A DNA stretch of 64,000 nucleotides, from positions 440,001 through 504,000 of the forward strand of contig NZ_CP007806.1 of NCBI RefSeq assembly GCF_000219535.2, in the 5' to 3' direction. Shown here in pieces: positions 30,849 through 40,787 of this stretch. The position numbers and the translations under genes were made by a program. Position 1 is the stretch's first letter, and each line of letters begins with the position of its first letter. Source of the DNA: Brevibacillus laterosporus LMG 15441. GTDB lineage: Bacteria; Bacillota; Bacilli; Brevibacillales; Brevibacillaceae. Under the pieces are notes generated by a model that saw nothing but the letters and a program-made list of their open reading frames with translations, searched no databases and was not told the DNA's origin.

Positions 30849-32615
30849 GTGAGGGCAAGAAAACTAACAGAAATGGCTTATAAACAAATGATTCGTACAG
30901 CAAAAGGACTTGAAGCTGCTAGTGTGTGGATTACGGGAGGTACCATATTAGATGTATATACGAAGTCTTGGCGCCAAGCAGACATCGTCTTGTCCGGGGA
31001 GCGAATTGCTTATGTGGGAGAGAAAGCACCATTAGTAAATCAGGATACAATTTGTATAAATGCAAAAGACAAGTATATCGTCCCGGGATACATCGAACCG
31101 CATGCCCATCCTTTTCAATGGTATAATCCGTTCACCTTAGCTGATTATGCATTGCAGACAGGGACCACGACGATGGTAAGTGATAGCTTGTTCTTTTTTC
31201 AATTGTTGCCCTATGATAAGCTGTCTTCGCTTTTAGATGAGATAAATAAGCATCCCGTGAAGCAATTTTTTTGGGCTAGGCTGGATTCACAAACGCTGCC
31301 TGATCCAGAAGGAGTATTCCAGCGAGAAAGAATAAAGGAGCTATTAGACCATCCTCTAGTGATTCAGGCTGGAGAATTAACGGATTGGAGAGGAGTATTG
31401 GATGAGCGAGAAGAGCTGTTAGAAGGGATGCGCTATGCTCTGGATTTGGGTAAACGAATAGAGGGCCACCATCCGGGGGCTTCTTATCATACATTGGCTT
31501 TAGCGGCCGCTCATGGTGTAGGAGCTTGTCATGAAAGTATGACGGCCGACGAGCTACTGCATCGCTTGCAAGTGGGGATGTATGCTACACTTCGTCATTC
31601 CTCCATCCGGCCTGATCTGCCCAAATTGATTAAAGAATGGAAGCAATTAGGCTTACCTTGGTCACCTCGCATGATGCTTACCTCAGATGGAGCTACAGCG
31701 CCGATGCTTCGAAACGGAGTGATGGACTACACGATCCGAGTGGCAATTGAGGCCGGTATGCCTATGGAAGAAGCCTACGTGATGGCAACATTAAATCCTG
31801 CTACTTATTACAAAATGGATACGGAAATAGGTGGGATTGCTCCTGGACGCGTGGCTGATATATTGTTGCTTACAGAGAGAAGTAATCCAACGCCAGAAAC
31901 GGTTATCGCAAATGGTCTTCTCATCGATGGGGAGGGACAAGCGAAAGCAAAGATACCAAAAAGGCAACTAAGTGAGTTTATTTCTATTGGCTCCACCATG
32001 GAAGAAAAGGTGTCTGATCATTGGTTTCAGTTTCCAGAACAAGAACAAGAGCAAGCCCTTCACTTAGATGCTCTCCCTGTCATCTGTATGATAAATGCAG
32101 TTATTAGCAAATTAGATACAACAACTGTTATTCATAATTGGGAGGAGCTTATACAAATACCGGACGCGATGCTTGCAGTCTTAATTGATCCCAAGACGAA
32201 ACAACTCACAAAGGCCATTTTACGAGGCTTTGCTGTTGAACTAGAAGCATTAGCGACCACCTTCCATGCATCCACAGAATTTCTCGTATTAGGTCGTAAT
32301 CCACAAGCGATGAAAGCGGCCCTTCAGGAGATCGTAGCATCAAAAGGAGGAGTGGCGATCATTGAAAAGGGAGAAGTGTTATTTCATATGCCCCTGCCTA
32401 TAGGTGGGAAAATGACAGATGAACCGATGGAGATTGTCATGGAAAAAAGCGAGCTTTTTTCCACTTTAATGAGAGAACGTGGCTATCGTTTTGATGATCC
32501 AATTTATTCCTTATTATTTTTTACCGCTACCCATTTACCCTTTGTTCGTTTTACGAAGTCTGGAATCTATGAAGTGAAGACAGGTACTATGATTTATCCA
32601 GCTAGCTCGATCTAA
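30849..32615 (+). CDS. yerA: YerA-type putative adenine deaminase
   Basis: 588-residue amidohydrolase. The metal-binding PGYIEPHAHPFQW (about 80-92) replaces the usual HxH loop. Further ligand regions are LGKRIEGHHPGAS (about 205-215) and MLTSDGATAPML, and the C-terminal domain is of adenine-deaminase type. Characterised members convert adenine to hypoxanthine for salvage; YerA itself has been assigned mainly by similarity. GTG 30849 has GAGGAGAGGG close upstream. Position behind purD matches Bacillus subtilis gene order, a sensible place for a purine salvage enzyme. Confidence 0.82.
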   Translation: MRARKLTEMAYKQMIRTAKGLEAASVWITGGTILDVYTKSWRQADIVLSGERIAYVGEKAPLVNQDTICINAKDKYIVPGYIEPHAHPFQWYNPFTLADYALQTGTTTMVSDSLFFFQLLPYDKLSSLLDEINKHPVKQFFWARLDSQTLPDPEGVFQRERIKELLDHPLVIQAGELTDWRGVLDEREELLEGMRYALDLGKRIEGHHPGASYHTLALAAAHGVGACHESMTADELLHRLQVGMYATLRHSSIRPDLPKLIKEWKQLGLPWSPRMMLTSDGATAPMLRNGVMDYTIRVAIEAGMPMEEAYVMATLNPATYYKMDTEIGGIAPGRVADILLLTERSNPTPETVIANGLLIDGEGQAKAKIPKRQLSEFISIGSTMEEKVSDHWFQFPEQEQEQALHLDALPVICMINAVISKLDTTTVIHNWEELIQIPDAMLAVLIDPKTKQLTKAILRGFAVELEALATTFHASTEFLVLGRNPQAMKAALQEIVASKGGVAIIEKGEVLFHMPLPIGGKMTDEPMEIVMEKSELFSTLMRERGYRFDDPIYSLLFFTATHLPFVRFTKSGIYEVKTGTMIYPASSI

Positions 32616-32724
32616 AGGTTTGGCTGATAGGTTATCAATAAAGCTTCTATTCCTTATTGAGATGTGTAAAATAGTACCAATGACGCGGTAAAATCGCTCC
32701 GATAAAAATTATTTTTTTCTTGTA

Positions 32725-32739
32725 AATTTTCTGAGTTAT
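32725..32739. promoter_or_regulatory. CodY-box-like motif before the liv operon
   Basis: AATTTTCTGAGTTAT matches the CodY consensus AATTTTCWGAAAATT at about 10-11 of 15 positions, 124 bases before the substrate-binding protein gene. CodY represses branched-chain amino-acid uptake in Bacillus, so the context fits. It could also be chance in an A/T-rich region. Confidence 0.4.
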
Positions 32740-32862
32740 TTTACAATAAAAAATAATCATTAACGCAAAACGAATCTTCCTACCCTATAGTTGTCAAAAT
32801 CCTGACGATCTGAGAATACACTGATTTAGTTGAAAGAAGAAAAATAAGGGGGATTTGATTCC

Positions 32863-34032
32863 ATGAACAAGAAAGCTAGCATGGGACTCTTGACCGCCAT
32901 ATTGATTACTGGATTAGCTTTATCAGGCTGTGCAGGTGCAGGCCAAGGCACCGGAAAAGAGGTAATAAAAATCGCTACACAAAGCCCGCTATCTGGTGCA
33001 TACGCAAACATTGGGGACGCGATTAAACAGGGAGCAGGGTACGCGTTGCAGGAGGAAAAGGAAGAATTTGCGAAAATGGGATTCGATCTACAGCTCTTTC
33101 CTCAGGATGATCAGGCTGATCCCAAACAGGGTGTTACCAATGCCCAGCTGCTGGTTGCCAACAAGGACGTACTGGGAGTGATCGGCCACTACAATACCGG
33201 TGTTGCTGTTCCGTCCTCTTCTAAGTATGAAGCTGGCAAACTGGTCATGGTCTCTCCTGCTAACACAGGCACCAATCTTACTGAAGAAGGGAAGAAGACA
33301 GTCCATCGCATTTGCGCACGCAATGATGCACAAGGACCCGCAGCAGCTAGATACGCCAAAAATACGCTTGGCGTAAAAACCGTATTCATTATTACTGATA
33401 AAACGGCGTATGGAACAGGATTAACTGACCAAGTAAAAGCTCAATTTGAAAAGGATGGAGTGGAAATACTTGGTTTCGAAGGCATTACTGTAGGGGAAAA
33501 GGATTATAGTGCTGTGGTTAATCAAGTAGTTACAAGTAAACCAGACCTGGTTTTCTTTGGAGGGATTTATACGGAAGGAGGTCTGTTATTTAAGCAGGCC
33601 CGTGATAAGGGGTATCAGGGCATATTTATGGGCGGGGATGGAATTGATTCCTCAGAATTAGTGACGATTGCTGGCAGTGCCGCTGAAGGAGTGATCTATA
33701 CATCGGCAGCGGGGGACGTTACCCAAACTGCTGAAGGAAAAAAATGGGCTGAAGCTTATGAGAAGGCAACTAATAAAAAGCTAGAAGCCTATTCCGTTTA
33801 CGGATATGATGCGATGAAGGTATTACTGCATGGCCTACAAAACGCTATTAAGGCAAATGGAAATAAGAAGCCTAGCAGAGAGCAAGTATTAGACGCCGTT
33901 CATAAAACGAAAGACTTTCAAGCTCAATTTACCAAAGTCACCTTTACAGAAAAAGGAGACAATGAATTCGCTCAGATATTTGTTTATAAATTTGAAAACG
34001 GCAAAGCCACATATGTAGGCAAAATTGAGTAG
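32863..34032 (+). CDS. livJ: branched-chain amino-acid ABC transporter, binding lipoprotein
   Basis: 389 residues. Signal peptide with lipobox ALSGC (Cys about residue 25), then a Leu/Ile/Val-binding-type periplasmic fold beginning VIKIATQSPLSGAYANIGDAIKQG. It binds branched-chain or related amino acids outside the membrane and hands them to the LivHM permease. AAGGGGG precedes the ATG. First gene of a five-gene transporter. Ligand specificity is inferred from the family; other amino acids or amides are possible. Confidence 0.92.
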   Translation: MNKKASMGLLTAILITGLALSGCAGAGQGTGKEVIKIATQSPLSGAYANIGDAIKQGAGYALQEEKEEFAKMGFDLQLFPQDDQADPKQGVTNAQLLVANKDVLGVIGHYNTGVAVPSSSKYEAGKLVMVSPANTGTNLTEEGKKTVHRICARNDAQGPAAARYAKNTLGVKTVFIITDKTAYGTGLTDQVKAQFEKDGVEILGFEGITVGEKDYSAVVNQVVTSKPDLVFFGGIYTEGGLLFKQARDKGYQGIFMGGDGIDSSELVTIAGSAAEGVIYTSAAGDVTQTAEGKKWAEAYEKATNKKLEAYSVYGYDAMKVLLHGLQNAIKANGNKKPSREQVLDAVHKTKDFQAQFTKVTFTEKGDNEFAQIFVYKFENGKATYVGKIE

Positions 34033-34040
34033 TAATTACA

Positions 34041-34096
34041 AAGGACGCTTTCTACTGTTGTAGTAAGGGGACGACACATAGAAGCGCCCTTCTTTT
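34041..34096 (+). terminator. partial terminator between livJ and livH
   Basis: AAGG(A)CGCTT(T)CTA pairs with TAGAAGCGCCCTT, followed by CTTTT. Such hairpins between a binding-protein gene and its permease commonly reduce downstream transcription, giving an excess of binding protein. Confidence 0.6.
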
Positions 34097-34187
34097 GTGA
34101 ATGATTGAGGAAAAGCCCTATTTATTTTTAGGGAAAATGATCTGCATTTACAGTAAACATAAAAATATAATGAAATGAGGAATGTAC

Positions 34188-35135
34188 ATGTGGCAGATCC
34201 TACCTCAAGTTTTGGTCGATGGACTTACCCTCGGCTTCATGTATGCAGTTGTAGCCCTGGGATACACAATGGTTTATGGAATATTGGAATTTATTAACTT
34301 TTCCCACGGAGAAATTTTTATGGTGGGAGCCTTTGTCGGAACAGAAGTGCTACTGATTATGGATGCTAACGGTGTATTGCAAGGAATGAATCCATTTTTA
34401 GCTCTTGTTCTTGCTCTGGTTATCAGTATGATCGTAACCGGTTTATTGGGTGTCGGGATTGAACGGGTTGCTTATCGACCTCTACGTAATGCCCCGCGGC
34501 TGGTTCCGTTGATATCTGCTATTGGTGTGTCCTTCTTTTTGCAAGATGTCGTTCGTTTTGCAGAAGCGCTTCATCGGGATACCTTTTATTTAACAGGACC
34601 GATTTTATTTCCTGGAAAAATCGATATCGGAATTGCCCAAGTTCCCTCCAAAGCTGTAATTGTTGTTATCGTAGCAATCGTAATGATGAGTACATTAACC
34701 TTTTTTATTAATAAGACAAAATGGGGTATCGCAATGCGTGCCGTTTCACAGGATCAATCCACAGCATCACTTATGACCATAAATGTGGACAAAGTCATTA
34801 TGCTAACCTTCCTTATTGGCTCAAGCTTAGGTGGAGCAACAGGTGTGTTGTTTGCACAAAACTATGGAACGATTGATCCTTTCATTGGTTTCATTTTGGG
34901 CATGAAAGCTTTCACTGCTGCTATATTAGGCGGGATTGGCAACCTCAGAGGGGCGATGCTGGGCGGAGTGCTTCTTGGTTTGGTTGAGTCGTTGGCTGGT
35001 GCATATATGGGGCCGTTAACAGGGGGAGCCTTCGGTGGAGAGTATAAGGATGTCATCGGTTTTGCCATTCTCATTCTAGTGCTTCTGTTCAAACCAGAGG
35101 GTCTGCTTGGAGAAGCCGTAAAAGAGAAAGTGTAG
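34188..35135 (+). CDS. livH: branched-chain amino-acid ABC permease LivH
   Basis: 315-residue membrane protein with about eight hydrophobic segments. The N terminus GLTLGFMYAVVALGYTMVYGI and the loop GAVSQD-like AMRAVSQDQSTASLM with GIGNLRGAMLGG are permease signatures. ATG 34188 is preferred (GAGG 7 bases upstream) over ATG 34182. Pairs with LivM to form the channel. Confidence 0.92.
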   Translation: MWQILPQVLVDGLTLGFMYAVVALGYTMVYGILEFINFSHGEIFMVGAFVGTEVLLIMDANGVLQGMNPFLALVLALVISMIVTGLLGVGIERVAYRPLRNAPRLVPLISAIGVSFFLQDVVRFAEALHRDTFYLTGPILFPGKIDIGIAQVPSKAVIVVIVAIVMMSTLTFFINKTKWGIAMRAVSQDQSTASLMTINVDKVIMLTFLIGSSLGGATGVLFAQNYGTIDPFIGFILGMKAFTAAILGGIGNLRGAMLGGVLLGLVESLAGAYMGPLTGGAFGGEYKDVIGFAILILVLLFKPEGLLGEAVKEKV

Positions 35136-35144
35136 GTGAAAGAA

Positions 35145-36428
35145 ATGGGAACTCTTAAAAATGTGCTAGCAAAGGAAAAACCAATCCCGCTTCTTCTTAC
35201 GCTGGTGTGGATTGCAGCATGCTCTGTAGCCCTTTATTTATTACAGCAATCGGTAACAAGCTTTGTGGGGCTCATTTTTTCCGTCTTGTTCATTTACTAC
35301 ACGAATACGAATAAATGGATACAAGTGTTTTTAGGGGGATTCGTGCTGTTTGGTCTTATTCCATTACTTGCATATGATAACAGCTATTATATGGAAGTGG
35401 CGACCAATATCGGTATTTATGTAGCGATGGCGCTTGGCTTAAATATTGTGGTTGGATTTGCAGGATTATTGGATTTAGGCTATATTGCTTTTTTTGCCGC
35501 TGGAGCATATGCATATGGCATATTTGCTACCGCACAGGCTAATCATTTTATTCCGGGAGATTTGTTCCCGTTAAGTGGAGAGTGGTTTTGGGCATTTTTA
35601 GTGGTTGGTTTGCTGGTCGCAGCTATTTTTGGAATTCTGCTAGGACTCCCCGTTCTCCGCGTAAAAGGAGATTATCTAGCCATTGTTACCTTAGGATTTG
35701 GCGAAATTATCAGAATAATCTTTAATAATTTGGATAAGCCAATCAATATAACAAATGGACCTCAGGGGATAACTTCTATTAATGCCCCGCAGATATGGGG
35801 TGAACCCTTTTCTGATGCTTTTCATTTCTATTTTATTGTACTCGTGGTGATTTTATTGATTGTATTTGCCAACATTCGCTTGGAGCATTCCAAACTAGGG
35901 CGGGCTTGGATTGCGATTCGTGAAGATGAGCTGGCAGCGCAGTCTATGGGCATTTCTCTGTTAAAAACGAAATTAGCGGCATTTGCTACAGGAGCATCCT
36001 TTGCAGGGGTAGTGGGAGTTATCTTTGCGGCAAAGCAAACCTTTATTGATCCTACCTCCTTTACATTGATGGAGTCATTTAGCATCTTGGTAATGGTTAT
36101 TTTAGGTGGGAGTGGCAGCATTCCCGGCGTTATTTTAGGTGCAACGTTTGTGACACTGCTTCAGGTTCAAATTTTAAAAGAGCTATCTAATTATTTACAT
36201 GAGCTATCTCAGGCAGGAATCCTGTATCTACCCAGTCAGCTAGACCCGTCTAAGCTACAGCGGATGGTGTTTGGAATTCTGCTGGTAGTAGCGGCTCTCT
36301 ATCGTCCAAACGGCTTAATTCCAGCAAAAAGAAGGAAAGAAAATATGGAGTCCATTAAAAATCACGCTCAGGTTGAACAACGGCAGGGCATTCTTGCTAA
36401 GTTGACTGGACGAAACAGAGTAGGTTAG
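35145..36428 (+). CDS. livM: branched-chain amino-acid ABC permease LivM
   Basis: About 427 residues with roughly ten hydrophobic segments. Signature stretches are MALGLNIVVGFAGLLDLGYIAFFAAGAY (about 96-123), GDYLAIVTLGFGEI and AWIAIREDELAAQSMGI. ATG 35145 has AGGTGA 5 bases upstream; a GTG at 35136 directly after the livH stop is an alternative that adds three residues. Second half of the membrane channel. Confidence 0.92.
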   Translation: MGTLKNVLAKEKPIPLLLTLVWIAACSVALYLLQQSVTSFVGLIFSVLFIYYTNTNKWIQVFLGGFVLFGLIPLLAYDNSYYMEVATNIGIYVAMALGLNIVVGFAGLLDLGYIAFFAAGAYAYGIFATAQANHFIPGDLFPLSGEWFWAFLVVGLLVAAIFGILLGLPVLRVKGDYLAIVTLGFGEIIRIIFNNLDKPINITNGPQGITSINAPQIWGEPFSDAFHFYFIVLVVILLIVFANIRLEHSKLGRAWIAIREDELAAQSMGISLLKTKLAAFATGASFAGVVGVIFAAKQTFIDPTSFTLMESFSILVMVILGGSGSIPGVILGATFVTLLQVQILKELSNYLHELSQAGILYLPSQLDPSKLQRMVFGILLVVAALYRPNGLIPAKRRKENMESIKNHAQVEQRQGILAKLTGRNRVG

Positions 36429-36441
36429 AGGAGGGAGTAGC

Positions 36442-37218
36442 ATGGCATTGTTAGAAGCGAGACATTTAACTAAGAAATTCGGTGGTCTGGTAGCTAATGA
36501 AGACGTGTCGATTGATATTGAAAAAGGAAGCATCACGGCAGTTATCGGTCCAAATGGGGCAGGTAAAACCACTTTTTTTAATATGGTGACAGGCTTTTAC
36601 GAGCCAGACGAGGGGGATGTTGTCCTAAATGGAAAGAGTATTAAAGGACTTCAACCTGATCAAATAGCAAACCGAGGCATTACACGGACATTCCAAAATG
36701 TTAGACTGTTCAAACAAATGACAGCGTTAGAGAACGTAATGATTGGGCAGCATGGACGCCTGCAAGCTGGTCTTCTGGGAATTTTGTTTCATTCAAAACG
36801 AGTACGGGAAGAAGAGGAACGAGCACGAATTGAAGCTTATCAAATTCTTGAATATGTAGGGATTGAACAGATTGCTAATGAAACCGCGGGAAGCCTGCCG
36901 TATGGATTGCAGCGCCGGCTAGAGATCGCTAGGGCCTTAGCTACGAACCCTCAGATCATTTTGTTAGATGAGCCAGCGGCAGGAATGAATCCAAGAGAGA
37001 CGGTGGAAATGACAGACTTCATACGTCAGCTCAAACGCGAATTAGAATTAACCATTATTTTAATCGAGCATGATATGAAGCTGGTTATGGGGCTGTCCGA
37101 GTATATTCATGTTCTGGATTACGGCAGGAAGATTGCGGAGGGTACTCCAGACGACATAAGAACCAATCCAAAAGTAATTGAGGCGTACCTGGGCAAGAGC
37201 GCAACAGAAGCTTCGTAG
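36442..37218 (+). CDS. livG: branched-chain amino-acid ABC ATPase LivG
   Basis: 258-residue cytoplasmic ATPase. Walker A GPNGAGKTT (about 38-46), the signature-loop equivalent LPYGLQRRLEIARALATNP (about 152-170), Walker B IILLDEPAAGMNP and the switch His in LIEHDMKLV. GAGGAGGGAG precedes the ATG. Works with LivF. Confidence 0.95.
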   Translation: MALLEARHLTKKFGGLVANEDVSIDIEKGSITAVIGPNGAGKTTFFNMVTGFYEPDEGDVVLNGKSIKGLQPDQIANRGITRTFQNVRLFKQMTALENVMIGQHGRLQAGLLGILFHSKRVREEEERARIEAYQILEYVGIEQIANETAGSLPYGLQRRLEIARALATNPQIILLDEPAAGMNPRETVEMTDFIRQLKRELELTIILIEHDMKLVMGLSEYIHVLDYGRKIAEGTPDDIRTNPKVIEAYLGKSATEAS

Positions 37219-37230
37219 GAGGGAAGAGCG

Positions 37231-37938
37231 ATGGCATTATTGGAATTGAAGGAGGTTCATACCTATTACGGTGGCATCCATGCGTTAAAAGGTCTAAGTA
37301 TTACGGTAGAGCAGGGAGAAGTTGTAACTCTTATAGGTTCTAATGGAGCTGGAAAGTCAACTACCTTAAAAGCCATATGTGGTCAAGTACGAACCAAAGA
37401 AGGCCAAGTGTTATTTAACGGGCAAGCTATTACCGGTAAAAAACCGCATGAAATTTCAGCATTAGGAATTGCTCATGTTCCGGAGGGAAGGCGGATATTT
37501 CCAAAATTAACAGTGAAGGAAAATTTGGAGATGGGGGCCTTTTCTATCAAGGATAAAAAAGTGATGGAAGAGGGTATCGAACGAGCCTTTCATTATTTTC
37601 CACGCTTAAAAGAACGAGTATCTCAAAAAGGTGGCACGATGTCAGGTGGTGAACAGCAAATGCTGGCTATCGCTCGTGGATTAATGATGAAGCCGAAAAT
37701 TCTGATGTTAGATGAGCCATCTATGGGATTAGCTCCCATTTTAGTTGAGCAAATCTTCGAGATCATCACGGAATTAAATCAAGAGGGTATGACCATCCTG
37801 TTGGTCGAGCAGAATGCAAATCAGGCACTTGCCATTGCACACCGAGGCTATGTCATCCAGACGGGTGAGATCATTTTGAAGGATGATGCAAAAAATCTGC
37901 TATCAGATCCTCAGGTGAGAGAGGCGTATTTGGCATAG
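37231..37938 (+). CDS. livF: branched-chain amino-acid ABC ATPase LivF
   Basis: 235-residue ATPase. Walker A GSNGAGKST (about 37-45), signature MSGGEQQMLAIARGLM (about 136-151), Walker B ILMLDEPSMGLAP, switch region LLVEQNANQAL. GGAGGGAAGAG precedes the ATG, 12 bases after livG. Completes the liv operon. Confidence 0.95.
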   Translation: MALLELKEVHTYYGGIHALKGLSITVEQGEVVTLIGSNGAGKSTTLKAICGQVRTKEGQVLFNGQAITGKKPHEISALGIAHVPEGRRIFPKLTVKENLEMGAFSIKDKKVMEEGIERAFHYFPRLKERVSQKGGTMSGGEQQMLAIARGLMMKPKILMLDEPSMGLAPILVEQIFEIITELNQEGMTILLVEQNANQALAIAHRGYVIQTGEIILKDDAKNLLSDPQVREAYLA

Positions 37939-37943
37939 AATAG

Positions 37944-37988
37944 CAACAAAAACCTTGAAATCTACTCCGGAATTCAAGGTTTTTGTTG
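37944..37988. terminator. perfect terminator after livF
   Basis: CAACAAAAACCTTGAA and TTCAAGGTTTTTGTTG pair over 16 bp. A and T runs on both sides suit both the liv operon and the convergent GH18 gene. Confidence 0.88.
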
Positions 37989-38009
37989 TGTATAGGGCTT
38001 GCCCTTTCA

Positions 38010-39200
38010 TTAATGAATCATATCTGTTTTCCAGACGTTAATTTGATTGGAAAGGTTATCCCAAATGGTTGGGTCCTCTAGTCCCAAGCGCCAAAGGGCT
38101 ATCCCAGCCAGATCATATTTCTCAATTAAATCTAGCTTGGAGCGGGTGCTAAAAGAGTTTTCAAACCAAACGATGTGCATATTCCCCGCCTCATCCATGT
38201 ATTGCATGTGAGGAGAGAGGCGTTCTTGATCCCAATTAAGAGTGGCTCCGTGGGTTTTGCTTTGCTCCATAAGACTTTTATAGGATTGATACTCGGCTTT
38301 TTCACCGCTGCTGTTCCAATTCCAACCATACCCAGCAACCCCAAGTAAGATTTTTTGAGCAGGCACCCCCTGTGAGAGTGCATAGCGCACCGTATCTTCA
38401 GCCCATTGAATGGAGGCAACAGGTCCTGGTTTGGTTCGCGGATTATGCTCGTCATAGGCCATGATCACCAAGCGATCAGCGTAGCGACCTAGTAGCTTAT
38501 AATCAAACCAAGGAGACCATACATTGGAACGCTCATCGCCTGTATTTGCAGGAACACAGACTGTGACGGTCTTACCATAACGGTGCATCAATTCCGTTAC
38601 ATTTTTTACTAACTGAGTGAATGCAAACTTGTCTTCTAGATATAGATTCTCAATGTCCAAATTAATGCCGTCATAGCCCATGGAAAGCACTTCACGTTCT
38701 AAATTACGCAAAAAATAACGCTGATTCTTAGGATTGCGTAAGATATCTCGCGCAACATCCTTTCCTTTTTGGATAGAACCATAGAACAGATTATGAACTA
38801 ACAGATAGACTTGAACCTGATTGGCATGTGCCCGATCTATGATCTTTTGCTGCTCTTCTTTTGGAAGGGTTGTTTGTAAATATCCAGGATTTTTATCATC
38901 TAGCTTATGCCAAAAGGGTACGATTGTACTAAGCTGTTCATGCTGAGCAGATAAGGTTGGAAGAGATCCAGGATAAGGCTCCTCTGCTTCTGTATAAAAG
39001 CCAAGCACCTCTCTGGGGCGGGCGCTAGAAATTACGTTTTGTATAGTAGGAGTCTCGTGAACGGATGCAAAATGAGGAGAAGTATTTCGAGCAGAGGTAG
39101 CAGATTTATTTTGGGACGGTGAACCGGATTGACAAGAAGCTACCAGCAAAGAGCTAATCACCAACAACAAGATGAAGAAGCGTGAGAAGAGACGTGGCAT
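38010..39200 (-). CDS. GH18-family glycosidase-like lipoprotein
   Basis: 396 residues. Signal peptide with lipobox LLVASC (Cys about 23), a Ser/Asn-rich linker, then a GH18 TIM barrel. The catalytic motif DGINLDIEN (about 210-218) keeps the general acid Glu. MAYDEHNPRTKPG and LGVAGYGWNW are also typical. Closest known types are YdhD/SleL/YaaH-like cortex or peptidoglycan glucosaminidases, though here a lipid anchor replaces the LysM repeats. It could act in spore cortex or wall remodelling. Substrate unproven. Confidence 0.85.
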   Translation of the reverse strand: MPRLFSRFFILLLVISSLLVASCQSGSPSQNKSATSARNTSPHFASVHETPTIQNVISSARPREVLGFYTEAEEPYPGSLPTLSAQHEQLSTIVPFWHKLDDKNPGYLQTTLPKEEQQKIIDRAHANQVQVYLLVHNLFYGSIQKGKDVARDILRNPKNQRYFLRNLEREVLSMGYDGINLDIENLYLEDKFAFTQLVKNVTELMHRYGKTVTVCVPANTGDERSNVWSPWFDYKLLGRYADRLVIMAYDEHNPRTKPGPVASIQWAEDTVRYALSQGVPAQKILLGVAGYGWNWNSSGEKAEYQSYKSLMEQSKTHGATLNWDQERLSPHMQYMDEAGNMHIVWFENSFSTRSKLDLIEKYDLAGIALWRLGLEDPTIWDNLSNQINVWKTDMIH

Positions 39201-39319
39201 TTCTTCTCTCCTTTCTTAATCATAAAGGTAGTTTTATCCTGATTGTTAGTTTTAACATGTGGCAATTGATAAAAAGTTATACATGTTACTTGCGAGAATA
39301 GACTCAAGCTGGAAGAGAT

Positions 39320-39361
39320 TAAAAAACGGTAACCGGGAAATTTCCTCCCAATTACCGTTTT
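39320..39361 (-). terminator. terminator after the histidine kinase gene
   Basis: AAAACGGTAA / TTACCGTTTT with an inner GGGAAATTTCCTCCC hairpin; on the reverse strand it ends in a T run just past the kinase stop. Confidence 0.8.
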
Positions 39362-39362
39362 G

Positions 39363-40787
39363 TTATCCTAAATGAGATTGCTTTTGCGGCAAGGTCGCAA
39401 TAAACATAACTCCCTGCTGCTCAGAAATATTTTTAGCCGTAATCGATCCTCCATGCGCTTCTAGAACAGCACGTACAATAGCCAGACCTAAGCCGTGCTT
39501 ACCTGTTTTCCCTTTACGGAAACGTTGGAATAAATAGGGCATGACGCTTTCCTCAATAGGCGGACCATCATTAGAAATAGCGATTTCGATTTGTTCTTTT
39601 ATCACTTTGGCTGTGATGGTGATTGTGGTTTTGGCGTATCGTAGCTGATTTTCCACAATATTAGTAAAAGCACTGTAAAGCTGTTCACCGTCGCCCTTCA
39701 TTGGCAGGGTTTCCGGTATCTCGATCTGCCATGCTAAATGTGGGTGCAGAAGATGATAGCGCTGATGTAATAGACCTATCATTTCTGTTAAGTCTAATGA
39801 AGTAAAGGTCATCATTTTATCAACTGATTCTACTTTGGTTAAATACAATAGTTGTTCAACTACATTCTCCAAACGGTTGCTTTCCTCCATAATAATGGAC
39901 AAGCCTTTTTGGGCCTCAGCACCTTGAAAAACGCCGTCTATCAAGCCTTGTGCATAGCCTTGAATCGCCATAATTGGCGTTTTTAATTCATGAGAAATAT
40001 TTTGCACAAAGTGTTGCTGAGATTCGTCATGATCCTTCAATTGCTTTTTCATCATGTCAAAGGAGCGAGCCAATTGACCGATCTCATCCTTGCGATCAAC
40101 CATTAGAGGAATGTCAAATTGACGGCGCGCAATCTTTTGGCAGGATTCCTCTAAACGGCGTAAGGGGGTACTTAAATACCCGCTAAACCAACCAGCTAAT
40201 AACAAGCTGACAAAGATAAAAAAGGCAAAAATAATGAAGAATTGTTTGGTAAGCATGTTATTGATTTGAATGATTTCTTTTTCCTTTGTAAAAATCACCA
40301 GGTAATAAGGGAATCCAAAATAGTCCATTTTCTGGCTTACCATCAAGAAGTTTTCATTCTCCCACTCGGTGCTTCCTTTATAAGGAGTCGAGCCTTTGTG
40401 AGCAGAAGCTTCTTTAAAAAGCCCAGTTGCAACCTTCAGTGGAACGCCTTCCTTGGGCATATGCTGGAACCCGATCAGTTGACCATCTTTACTAAACACC
40501 ATCATCTGAAAAGAAAAGTTATAGTTTTGTAACAATAACATCAGCATTCGTGGAGAAGTGAAAGATGGTAGTGGTACAAGCTCGTGCTGTTGCGTAAAGG
40601 AGATTTGATCTGACACCTTCTCAAATTCATCCTCAAGCAATGAATACGTATTATCCAGTAGAATCTGCTTTAAGGTATAAGGATAAAGAATGGCTACACT
40701 TGCCCCAAGCACGATTGTCATGGATAAAAACAGTAAAAAAATCTGTTTGGCTAACGGCATGTTCTGTAACGAAAATTTTTCTCTCAT
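39363..40787 (-). CDS. membrane sensor histidine kinase
   Basis: 474 residues. Two membrane segments (about 14-36 and 180-202) flank an extracytoplasmic sensor of about 140 residues. A HAMP domain (about 203-255), the phosphoacceptor HELKTPI (His near 267) and the ATPase boxes (NIVENQLRYA, GLGLAIVRAVLEAHGG) follow. The ATG overlaps the response-regulator stop by 4 bases (ATGA), so the two are co-translated. The signal is unknown. Its neighbours (GH18 lipoprotein, YerB-type lipoprotein) hint at an envelope signal, but that is inference. Confidence 0.93.
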   Translation of the reverse strand: MREKFSLQNMPLAKQIFLLFLSMTIVLGASVAILYPYTLKQILLDNTYSLLEDEFEKVSDQISFTQQHELVPLPSFTSPRMLMLLLQNYNFSFQMMVFSKDGQLIGFQHMPKEGVPLKVATGLFKEASAHKGSTPYKGSTEWENENFLMVSQKMDYFGFPYYLVIFTKEKEIIQINNMLTKQFFIIFAFFIFVSLLLAGWFSGYLSTPLRRLEESCQKIARRQFDIPLMVDRKDEIGQLARSFDMMKKQLKDHDESQQHFVQNISHELKTPIMAIQGYAQGLIDGVFQGAEAQKGLSIIMEESNRLENVVEQLLYLTKVESVDKMMTFTSLDLTEMIGLLHQRYHLLHPHLAWQIEIPETLPMKGDGEQLYSAFTNIVENQLRYAKTTITITAKVIKEQIEIAISNDGPPIEESVMPYLFQRFRKGKTGKHGLGLAIVRAVLEAHGGSITAKNISEQQGVMFIATLPQKQSHLG

